DNA of 64,000 nt, from NCBI RefSeq assembly GCF_910592395.1, contig NC_088311.1, positions 21,732,646 to 21,796,645 of the forward strand. Direction: 5' to 3'. The translations under genes were made by a program, and so were the position numbers. The notes under the pieces are model-generated. The model had not been told where the DNA came from, ran no database searches, and saw nothing but the letters and a program-made list of their open reading frames with translations. Positions 24,901 through 35,200 of the stretch are shown in pieces. The DNA is from Lineus longissimus (lineage: Eukaryota > Nemertea > Pilidiophora > Heteronemertea > Lineidae). Each line of letters opens with the position of its first letter. Positions within the stretch are counted from its first letter, which is position 1.

Positions 24901-25757
24901 CTTGTCGTCATTGGTTTATTGTACATATTCTTCCACATCGTTTTCTTTGCCCATATATACTTAGACGTAAGTATCAGCAAGAATTCATAAAGACTAGTCT
25001 TTGTTAAATCTTGGTATCAAAGAGGTGTCAATCCTGGCATAACCAGTGGTTTTCAATATACTCCGCCTCTCGATATTTTTGTATATGACGAAGGAGTAAA
25101 ATAGCCTGATATCAGGATGAGAGGTGTCCAGAATTATTAAAAAATGATAGGTCTGTATACCAATGTTTTGTATATCACTTTGGACTAAACAGTACAAACT
25201 GAAAAAAACATCAACAAAAGTTTAAGACCGGACGCAGCAAAGTTGAAGATGAAGTTCCACCCATGTCCGTATTGAACTTCCAGCGGCAGTGCCTCCATAG
25301 TCTCTGGAAGCTGACCAATGTCAATACATTGAGGGTCAAGATGCCCATGTCAAGACCTCGCTCAATCTCTCTCTGGCCAACGCTTTAAAAGATATATTTA
25401 GTTACAAAATAGGGAGTGGTGATGGCACAGTGGACGAGCGTACCTTGTGATCGCAAGGTCGTGGGTTCGAGACACGGCCAGTGCAACTCGATACTTTCAG
25501 CTGGCCTAAATGACCAAGAGTAGCGCAGAATGTCCGCCCTTGCTTGCAAAAGATTGTAAAGCGTTCTGAGTATACATGTAGTTCAGTATGTTGTAAAGTA
25601 TGAAAGCGCTTGTAGAACTTACATTTAATTTTTCATTTCATAACATTGACCTATGTAAAAAGGCCGATATGATGAGAATGAATAAGTGAATGTAATACTA
25701 TATTTTCAGGCCGGGAAGCGGCGGAGACTGATGTACAGAAAGGACCAAGAATACAAG
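21955..25757 (+). CDS. Cys-less pentameric ligand-gated ion channel, constitutive exons 2-7
   Basis: Six phase-0 exons: 21955-22083, 22376-22573, 22849-23106, 24221-24376, 24778-24966 and 25710-25757, all with GT...AG borders. Numbered with exon 1c, residues 46-228 form the beta-sandwich ligand-binding domain. It starts VTVKVRLVFLKIGEID and has the conserved W of the W-x-D region and YWNPRLFVDN. The loop ELKHFPFDTQ (about 145-154) corresponds to the Cys-loop but lacks both cysteines and keeps only the proline, as in bacterial GLIC/ELIC. M1 is at about 230-253, M2 257-282, M3 295-318 and M4 330-354. The M2-M3 segment LPKISYLTYL closely matches the GLIC signature LPKTPYMTY. The M3-M4 loop is only about 12 residues, again prokaryote-like. 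A strongly basic stretch (GKRRR) follows M4. Ligand and ion selectivity are unknown. Confidence 0.93.
25029..25120 (+). mobile_element. Miniature inverted-repeat element (CATCCTGA family)
   Basis: About 90 bp, beginning CAATCCTGGCATAACCAG and ending CCTGATATCAGGATGA. The core ATACTCCGCCTCTCGATA is shared with copies at 32,948-33,039 and (inverted) 37,482-37,576. The ends are inverted relative to each other (ATCCTG...CAGGAT). It lies in intron 6 of the channel gene. Confidence 0.75.
25270..25343 (+). repeat. Dispersed repeat, copy 3 of 3
   Basis: Runs from ATTGAACTTCCAGCGG through GTGCCTCCATAG and TCTGGAAGCTGACCAATG to GGGTCAAGATGCC. An internal segment present in the other two copies is missing. 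Confidence 0.75.
25411..25640 (+). mobile_element. tRNA-derived SINE
   Basis: The head carries RNA polymerase III internal promoter boxes. The A box is TGGCACAGTGG and the B box is GGTTCGAGAC, at tRNA-like spacing within about 70 bp. A body of about 150 bp (AGTAGCGCAGAATG, AAAGCGCTTGTAGAAC) and an AT-rich 3' end follow. A diverged relative lies at 46,838-47,056. It sits in intron 6 of the channel gene. Confidence 0.85.
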
Positions 25758-28566
25758 GTAACACGTTCTCTTAAGAACTTGGAGCCGGGATGAAGTTGGC
25801 CACGTATTCCCAGTTTAGTTCCTCATTCCAATAATTAAAATACTGATTTTTTAACTCCCCACCCTTTGCCCTGAGTCCAAGACACATCTTAACCCTTGCA
25901 AGTCCAAACGCCATTACCTTTCATAAGACTTCTAGGAAATCACGTTATATCTCAGAGTCTCGTGCCTAGATGTTGGTTACATGGTTCTAATGGTTCGTAA
26001 CCCGTTCAATCAGCCTGAATTTGGATTAAGTAGCCAACTTCTCATTCTAGCCGTAGATTTGATCAGGTAAACATCTTTCTGAGCCAGTTCAGATAATCAA
26101 CAGAACCTGATGACCATGAGAAATTTTCTGGCATCTTATACAGTGCTTTACTTGTACACAATCCTTTAATCGCTCAAAAGGAGTATAAAGTTAAAGTGAG
26201 GACAATTTTGATAGTATATATATAGTAGTATCTGATAGAAGTGTTTTTTTACTATGGTTTAGCTTGCTTGTCACTTGTTGAAAGATTCTGAGCTGTTCTA
26301 TGCTTAAAATCGAGAGACGCCGTCCTGTACATTGCTTGTCAACTTTCGGTTTTACTGTCCCATTGATTGCCATCTATTACTACATTTAAATGTTCGGACT
26401 CGTCTAAATCGTCTAAGCCACTATCCGAATTGATTAAACGAGTAGGTGGTCAAGGCCTCCATTCGTCGCTTTCCTCATTCGTGGCAGGAATTTAGACTTG
26501 CGATCAGGTTTCGCCAATCAGAAGATACCTTTCATGTTCAATAGGAAGCACAATACACGATCGTACAGTGCTTCTGATTGGTCAATATCTTCGTTCATTC
26601 AGACAAATTGTACTGATCAGCCAAAAAATTGCTTTCATTGTGTTCTACATTTTACCATCAGCGCAAGTTAAAGGCTTTGCAGAAAGTGCTTCAAGCTGCA
26701 AGCATTGTGTGACTGTCGCTCCGATGATCTGTGAATTGTATGGTACCGTAATGCATTTTTCAAAGTTTAAATGTACGTGAAATGTACGTAAACTCGTAAA
26801 TCATATACTGCACATACGTGTTGTACTTAATCATTGGGAAGTTATCCTGCCAAGTTATCAGCCATTCAGAAATGCCATTCGTAAGATACAGTTAACCGTT
26901 CTTTAATAGAAATCAAGTCGTGATATGCTGTACACTCACTTCCTCCTGATGCAGAGACTCTTAAAAATTACATAGACAAAGAGCTACATGGCTTTCAAAT
27001 GTTGTTCGGCTCCGTGGAGTACTGTTATTGTATCAAGGCATGCTCAATAAGCGTCCAATGGTCGAGGCTTCACAAGTCCTTTCCTGCAGTTATTGATGGT
27101 TAGCATGATATTGCATGGTTATTTCGCGGCATGCGACCAACTTCGTTGAATAGCATCGCAGAGCAAAATGTTTTGTTGGTTCGGTTTGGATGCGGTGACA
27201 CCCTGACGCGTGCATGCGCGCTCACGCAATCGCACTCGGTGGAAACCTACCCCTGCTTGAATCGCAGCGCGGCCGATTCCGGACTCCTGGCATGGCATGT
27301 ATACTGAGAATCTTTTTCACTTTCGCCTATTTGGAGGAACGCCACACAGCGGTAACGCATTTTTGATACTGTATAGACTTGATAGATTAACCAGTCAGAA
27401 TGCGATTTGGAATGCTTGATCCGATTGTCGTTGGCCGCGGTCAATGTTCGACAAAATAAGCGTGACAGTCGTGTCTACTGCATGCACGTGCATCATTTTT
27501 AGTCGTGGGCGGAGTCACGATGCGATTTTCATTTGAAGACCACTAGCTGGGAATCTGTGGTCGCCGCACAACGAAAACCCGGAGCGTATGCGAATCAAAT
27601 GCACAATACAGTTACGTAATAGTGGCTTTCAAACTTATATGCGCTGCTTGTCACGGCACTTTTATTTGCACTCGATGCTTTCTTTGCATGCTTGCATGCT
27701 TGCATGTTGTTGACAGACACTAGCTTTGTTATCAGAGCGTATGCAGTAAAATCTCTCGTCTCAGCGACATGCAACCTAAATTTTGCATGCTTAGGTTTTG
27801 TGTTGCAGCTCGCAACACCAGGAAACGCGTTAGCGATTTTTGAGGCTGTTCCTAATTGCAACAGAAATCGCTTTCATGCTCAGTGTTATTCCAGTTAGCC
27901 CTTCCTTTCCCTTTTTAGTTACGTAGAATTACACAATCTCGAGGTGGCATAAATAACCATGATAACTGCCTGTTCCTCGAGTCAGTATAGATATGAGAAA
28001 ATAGACATACGAAAAGCAGAATGTGCGGGCTTTATGAATAATTTTGTGTTCATCAGAGCTGTATAGTTTAAAAACTTCTTTAGTTAGCGAACCTCAGCCT
28101 GTAAAAGTGAAATTCATATCTCAGGTTGAGATCTTTCTTTCCCAGGGCAATACATGTACTTCAATTGCATCAGCATTGGATTCGTATCAGAGATTAGAGA
28201 TTAGATATCATTAGCATAGTCAGCCTGAAAAAAAACGTGTTCAAGAAGGGAGGTTTCTAAAGCCTGTGAAAATCTCGTTTCACTTCTATCATGTTAGCAA
28301 CAAATGCTCATTATAATTTCGTGCCCCGAATATTGTATTTATTGATAAATTGTGATAGGGGTATACATTGCAGCCTCTTAGCTTTATAACAAATAACTGA
28401 ACCACGGTGATTATCAGGGACATAATTTCCGCGGTACAGTGCAGTGCATACCAAGAATAGAGGGCTGACCTTGACATGAAAATAGAGTTTTCTGATTTTG
28501 TTCTCTTGCAAGTTGATAAGTTCCTATAGCGCCGATGTTTTCATCCATCGCATGATTCTTTTGCAG
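25758..28566 (+). other. Intron 7 of the channel gene
   Basis: No exon or named repeat was recognised. A small inverted pair, CCAATCAGAAG / CTTCTGATTGG, lies at about 26,515-26,582, and a short GCATGCTT simple repeat lies near 27,685. The intron ends TTCTTTTGCAG. Confidence 0.6.
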
Positions 28567-28686
28567 GAGAGGAAGCTTGTATTCGAGGCGAGTCATCGGA
28601 ATCGAATGATGCAGGGCCGTTCGACGGTCATCACGCCTCCCACTTCCCACGAGAACCACACCTTCAAGAGCGACTATCGTTCGTGA
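28567..28686 (+). CDS. Alternative last coding exon 8a of the channel
   Basis: The acceptor TTTTGCAG leads into 39 codons plus TGA in phase 0, matching the GTAACA donor at 25,758. The tail begins ERKLVFEASHRNR, has a Thr/Pro-rich middle (STVITPPTS) and ends KSDYRS. It follows the basic post-M4 segment directly. The peptide shows no membrane segment. That it is a true alternative to exon 8b, rather than 8b being a chance frame, rests on both having good acceptors in the same phase. Confidence 0.75.
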   Translation, partial: ERKLVFEASHRNRMMQGRSTVITPPTSHENHTFKSDYRS

Positions 28687-30591
28687 TCGTTTTGTACATA
28701 CTTCATCACAGGAACAACAATCTCCAAGCCACGATATTGTTAACCGTCGCTAGATTTGCTAAGTCTAAAATTGAGCCAAGGTCGAATGCAGCAGCGAGTG
28801 CCTATCGCAAACTGTGCAGCGCGCTGCACTGCACTGCAACGAATCAGGGAATCAGTCTTGCGAATCAACGAATCAGTCTTGCGCACCATAAAATCTAATC
28901 TACACTTTGATGATAAACATCTAAACTCTAGTGTGTACATGTATACATTTTGTGTATTTCTGTATCAAGTCAAAGGGTAAGCCTAAACTGGCACTCTGCC
29001 TTCGGAAACAACGTCTAATATGTGGAAAGACATGGAAAATAATGCATTATGTTAAACGAGTTTTATTTCATTGATGTCAAGTAGCGTGGCATCTGGACCG
29101 CCAAGGTTTTTAATATCTCGTCAAGTAAGGATTACTTGATCTCATCTATTCAGAATGACCAAACACATTTTTGTAAAAGCCTTGATGTTCAAGATGGATT
29201 TATTTCTACTGTTGTAGATGTGATCGTTTCTGCACATCGAAAACACGTTTTATATCATATTTTTGTATATCGCCGTCTTCAAATCGACCGACATAATTAT
29301 GGGCGGAAACTATCATGTACATGTATATGTCCACGTCTGTAAGTTCGCATCAAGCGTTTTCTGGCTGGTAAGAAATCAAGGTTTTGTTGGCCGAGACAAA
29401 AGTAGATACGCAGCAAAAAAGTATATTATACGTGTAAGTGTATTATACGTGTAAGTGTGTGGTATATGTATGCTGGTACTCTGTCTGCCAACTTAGGGAA
29501 AGGATCATTTCCACCATGCTCACAGCATAACCATTTGTATCAAACGAATTTGTTCTGTCATATGTGGAAGACAATAACGCGCTTAACACATTTAATGTCT
29601 TAAATATTTACTTTATCTATTATAGTATTTATCATTACGAGGCAATATCAATTGTATAGGTATAAGAATCCCACACAACGAAATAGGCCATTGCCCGCCA
29701 TACGCACATTTTAGTAATACATGTACATCGATGCACTATGTTACGCTATAATTTACCAAATGTAATGAGATCAGTTGAAATCGAACCATATCTAAGCTTC
29801 TTTCGTCAGTGACGTGGTTGGGTTCGCAATATTCTAATGTTTGTGTTTTTCCAGTTATTACTTGAAAAATTCAATGGGTTCCATTTGGCCAAGAGTAGGC
29901 CTCTAATCTAGTTAAAAATGATTGCATTTGTCATCGATGGCCTGTTTTTTCGTGTTTTAGAGGAAATATTGCACAATAAATATTTGTATAATAAGTATGT
30001 ACATGTATACAGAAGATGTTCTTCCTTATGATCAAGCCCTCTTTGATTTTGTTAGTACAACATGTAGTTAGGTTTTGTTGTTCACACACACATGTCAATA
30101 AAAATATGATACACAATCGGTCGTTTATGTTATTGTCATGTTTCACATTTACAAAATTGATCACTTCGGAAGAATGGTGACCCTGCATCCCTCTCCCTTA
30201 CTCAATGGAACGTCTTAGGGCCAAGGTCGCCGTCCTCTTTGAGACCACTTCTATAGGTCCAGCTATGACACAGAGACGAATAATCGTACCGAGTTGCTGT
30301 GTGAACGTGCAAAGACGCTGGCTGGACATGCCATTAGTCACCGAATTCACGTGGTACGAGTATATCAAGGTGTCCATGCCTGCTGCGTCCAGGCCCAGTA
30401 TAATATGCAGTTTTAGTGTTAACCTCGAAAAAAACCACTGCTATACGCGGTTTTCACTCGAAGCCAGGAGGTGGCTTTATAGTATAAAGTCTTAAAAACC
30501 TTCACTTATATCATTCAGTATGTGGCGAAGTCGGATTTCTATTAAAAGCGACCTCCTCTCAGTAGTAAACTGTTTTTCAATCTTCTTTCAG

Positions 30592-30705
30592 GTTGAAGTC
30601 AAGAAGCTGACAAATGCTCGTGCAAACCTCAAGAATAGACCCTCTTTCAGCCAAAAAAAGAAAGGCATGCGGAATAGAGGCTTTCAGAATGCTACCGTGG
30701 TCTAG
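30592..30705 (+). CDS. Alternative last coding exon 8b of the channel
   Basis: A polypyrimidine tract and CTTTCAG acceptor lead into 37 codons plus TAG, phase 0. The tail is very basic (VEVKKLTNARANLKNR, then KKKGMRNRG) and ends NATVV. The last three residues, T-V-V, fit a class I PDZ ligand (S/T-x-hydrophobic). Exon 8a lacks this. A candidate AATAAA lies 480 bp downstream. Confidence 0.75.
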   Translation, partial: VEVKKLTNARANLKNRPSFSQKKKGMRNRGFQNATVV

Positions 30706-31185
30706 TACTGCACGCCGACCTGTGCAGTCGCAAATATGAGAGATGTCGCAAACCGCGATCGTATCGTTTCGAGCGAGGTGTCGGTCACTCTTCTGAATTG
30801 AAACTTAGTTTCATAAAAACATCAGGGGACATCCGCTCGCCTGAAAGGGACAGCGCAGTACGTGGGCTCCTTGGTTTGTCCAGCAAGGTTTCGGGGTTAG
30901 CCTTCTTTGAGGCAGTGTTAAGGGTTGAACCCTAGGCACCGCCATTATGGCTACAACTTGAAATCCTGAAGCAATTAGAATTTAGTGATTTGGTATTCGC
31001 GGAGTGGAATACTTTTTTTCACCGTTGAATAATTTTACTATTCCATTATTTGTACAGGACTGAACGGTTTTCAGAAGGAGATAACATTCAGTTGATCTAA
31101 CAGCGCTGGCGTGTATCTCTGTAAACGCCGTTTCAAGTTACCAGCGTAACTCATGTGGACAACGTAAACGAGCGAATCACACCTT

Positions 31186-31191
31186 AATAAA
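31186..31191 (+). terminator. Candidate polyadenylation signal for exon 8b transcripts
   Basis: AATAAA in CCTTAATAAAGG, about 480 bp after the exon 8b stop. The position is reasonable, but only the hexamer supports it. Confidence 0.35.
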
Positions 31192-31952
31192 GGATAAGCA
31201 AATAATAATCAACCAGCGAAGAGTTGTTGAAATATCTTCAATCTTCTGTATTTATGTGATCATGAGTGACTTTTGGCAACTTCTCTGGTTTAAGGTGGTT
31301 ATAATTATCAGTACCATATCAGTAGTTCCCACAACAGCTAGAAAATTGAATGCGCATCTGTGTTTTTAAGAGTGGGCTTCTAATAAAAAATATTATGCAA
31401 TCGATTTGTTTCTATAAGGGCATGTCGTGTATGTTGGTTCCTCTTCAAAGATTAGTTCTTTTTCGAAGTTGTCGGCAAATGACACTGTTTTTTTCTGAAA
31501 GAAAGCAAACAAAAGCATATATGAAAATGGTCCGATACGAGACTTAAGATGTGTTCCAATGAATATAATAAACCCAGCGCCATACAAATAGATGTCTCGA
31601 TGTTACACATCAGAGTAGAGTGGTGTGTACATTTTGTTTTGTACCTCAAGGTACAGTGTATGAGAGTAAGTTTAAGAGCTCTAACCCCAAAGGAGAATAG
31701 AGAGGAATATGAACGAATGTATGCATTACTGTATAAAGGCACTATAGTAAAAGTTAAATGTCATCAGGTGTTTACAGTTGGAAAGGTTCTTTCAAAATAA
31801 ATGAGCATTTCAAAAACTCTTTTCCCGGAACCATCCCTAAATTGTATTGAGTAATTTTTGTGTCTTTATACCACAGGGTGACTTTTTCAGAGCAATAGAA
31901 CATCAGCTATGATAAAAGCACTAGTTTGCAACTAATTTCGTGGCACCGACTT

Positions 31953-32163
31953 CGAATACGACACTTAAGAACTTCGGTCCCGGATATGACGTGGTACCCA
32001 CAGTTTGCGCATAACTGTCCAATCCAATCAGTTAACATAGCCAGCAAATGACGTTGCGCACTTGATTGCGCACTTGATTACGACTTTTGCTAGCTCTAGC
32101 TGATTGGTCAGTTCTGCGCAAACCGTACCATCGACCGAAGTACTTTTAAAGTGTCGTATTGAG
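31953..32163. mobile_element. MITE-like element with ~65-bp imperfect terminal inverted repeats
   Basis: The left arm carries in order AATACGACACTTAAGA, ACTTCGGTC, GGTACC, GTTTGCGCA and CCAATCAG. The right arm carries the reverse complement of the same words in mirror order (CTGATTGGTCAGTTCTGCGC ... GTGTCGTATTGAG). No transposase is present. A related half-copy lies in intron 1 of KRI1 at 58,866-58,974. Confidence 0.8.
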
Positions 32164-32232
32164 ACAGCCTTGTCCCAAGTCAGTTGACCGGAGCGATCGA
32201 CCAACGAATGATCATGAGGGAGGCGTGTGGTT

Positions 32233-35200
32233 TTACCAGGCTGACATTGAGAGGCTATATAAACAATGATCATTAATTTGATAATGCTTACTCGTGAAAT
32301 AATGGAGGCCCTTCTTCTTCTTCGAAGATATCTGGTTCGGCTTGCATTTATAGTGCTTTAGGTAGCACCGCGATCTTCGTTTGACGTACAAGACAGACTT
32401 GCAGCTATCTCGTTGCCAACACTTGGCCAAGCACCGCCTAGTTGATTTCACATCTCCAAAGTTAATGATGTCGCGTCCGTAGCAATCTCCGTATGTGTGA
32501 CTAAAGCACTTGGCGATTTTCTTATGCATACGCTTTGTGTCTGTAAATGCATAGACAAGTTATACGCGCGTGATTGCTACTGTGGTTAGTAGTGATGCCG
32601 GCCGTTACAAAAACTGTATTTATTCTGGACCTTTAAGATATAGCCTAATCATAAAATATCTTCAATTACGTATTACACATTGAATATTACATTCAATAGT
32701 ACATTCAACATGTTTGCAGTGCATATACAGTATACACCCCGATACTTTGAAAGAACAACTTTCAACATGCTGACCCGTCTGGCTATATATACATGTACTG
32801 TAGAGCAGCAACTTTTATTTACCTGTACATGTACCACAAGTATATACAAAGTACACGAACGGCGTAGGCCAGATAGTGCTTTGGAGGTGGTAGAAGACGG
32901 ATGTTTAAATTTTATGACGTGCCTCGGTCTTGCATTGCGTCACGACGCATCCTGACGTAATCAGTGGTCTTAAATATACTCCGCCTCTCGATATTTTGTA
33001 TACGAGGTAGGAGTATAGCAAAAACCTGATCTCAGGGTGGTCACGACGATGAGTTATATTAGAGATTGTACAGAGGTGCATTACCAGCTATTGCGGGCCT
33101 AGCACGCTCTGTTTTGAATAGAGGGAGACTCCATCATTCCTATTGTTTGAGATTGGAAAGGTGTGAATTAATCTGGCAATTAGCCTCCTGTGCATTGGTG
33201 CATACAAACACTAAAATGTTTGGTTTTTGCTGATTTAGGGTCAAATAAATCAGCCAAAAGTTTTGAAAGCTTCACAAATGATTGTTGCAAGGAAGTACTT
33301 TATGATAGTTTGCGAAACTTTGATTAATTCTAGGTGAAAAGTAATATTTTTCGCATATTTGTTGGGAAAAAAATTGAAAATCCTCCAATTTTCAACCCCC
33401 CTATGGACACTATGAATTTTTCTCCAATAAAGCTGAAATCTTGGGAATATAATCCTAAGAGTTATATCAACCACGTCTGAAGTCGGGAGTTTGTATCAAA
33501 TGTATAGTTTCGGAGCTAGCGCAGCTAGAAAAGCCCCCAAAACCCACTTTCTCAGGAATTTACACTACGGGCTACGAGTGAAGCATTACAGATTTACCAA
33601 AATTTTCAACCTATAGATGGACACATCGAATTTCCATCCAAATCACTCCAAATTTTGCCAGTAAATACCTAGACATATATAGAATTGTGTCAGAAGTCGG
33701 GAGTTGGGATTATTTTAACACCCCGCCCAAAAAGCCAACTTTATTGATATTTCCTATGCATTTTCCATTAGGCTTGCCAGGACCAATTAAGCAGGTGCAC
33801 TAATTGGCTTAATTGGCTAGGCCCGCAATAGCTGGTAATGGCTGCAAACGGCGGTGATTGGTGGCAGCGAGCTGTGGTTAGATTGGACACCCTTCCGACT
33901 TCTTCTCCGAGGCTGAACAGTAGTAAAATAGTAACTAGTAAAATATTCGATTTGATTTAATTGACAAGCGTTATAATTTGATACTCCACCCGCACATGAT
34001 AGTCCACATTCCAAATTGGACGAAAGCCCAGAGGGTTCATTTCGAGATTCAAAATAGGCTAGCCTACGAAATTCAAAACTCGACTTCGAGATTCAAAACA
34101 CGACTTCGAGATTCAAAACTTCACTTCGAAATTCAAAACCCGACTTCGTCGAAATTCAAAACTCGAAATCGACCAAGCTTTCTGGGCTTTCGCATTATCC
34201 CACATTTCCTCCAATTTCCTCCGTTTATTCTATATATTCATGTACTTACATTCCTCTTCGTGAATAACCTTTCGGTAAAGATTGAAATCGGGATGGCCAT
34301 GGCACTTGACCTTCTTATCCGGACATTCAACATATTTGAGATAGCATCGCTTGCGACCGCTCTTGGAGAGGTACAGGAATGTTTGACATTTTGGCAGTTG
34401 TGCGCACTTTTTGAGGCATTCTTCAACTCCTTGCTTCGCGCTTAGATGAAGGACTGGGTGGATGTCATGTCCAAAACAGTTCCCGAGCGTGAAGTTGTAC
34501 TCTGAAATAAGTCGACACAGAAAAGCACATCTGAAATACTGCGTGACACAAAAATGATTCATTCTTTTGCTATTGAAACCAAAAGTATTAATGTGAACTA
34601 CATGTACATGTATATACATATATGTGGCAGAGAGTTTATTAAAATTGAGTTTATATTTTGGTAGTTATTCAAGATCACTGGGAAAAGTTTTTTTGTGTTG
34701 CCTAAGTACCAAGCGAATTTCTTTATTTCTCACGGCTGTTACGACAGAGAAAAAAATGTGTGTGTTTCATTACATTTACATATATATGTTTACACTGACG
34801 GAGTGCACCGATTTTGATATTTTCAGTTCTGTATCGCGCTACCTACTGCCGTGAGAATATTAATGAAATCTTCAGGTTCTAATTTGTTATGTATTTCTGC
34901 AAAGTTTCGTTAAACAGCATTCGCGCTTTAATTTCAGAGCTATTGACGGTCGGCCTCTATCTAGAACCCCATAATAATCAGTCGGAATACAACTGGGCCG
35001 GACACATTTTCCAGGCGACATTTTCAACTTCTACACACCGAATTTTGTTCGCCAATGGTCTTTTAGGTGAATCACTTATATACGCGTACCTACCAACGCA
35101 TTTAATATTTGGTTTTGACCATTTCCTGTTCTTGAGGCAGGTAACGGAGCTGTGATTTGAACCGAGTGGGTACGCCAAAGGTGGTTTACAGAAATAAGTG

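Larger units (their letters stand above)
30706..32232. other. Interval between the convergent channel and sushi/PAN genes
   Basis: Contains the probable 3' UTR of the channel and a miniature inverted-repeat element at 31.95-32.16 kb. No supported exon lies here, although the sushi/PAN gene may continue to further 3' exons in this direction that I could not identify. Confidence 0.5.

Noticed and set aside
33978-34445. 155-codon plus-strand frame
   Set aside because: It is antisense to the PAN-1 exon and extended by the 21-bp minisatellite. The minus strand carries the real, cysteine-patterned coding sequence.
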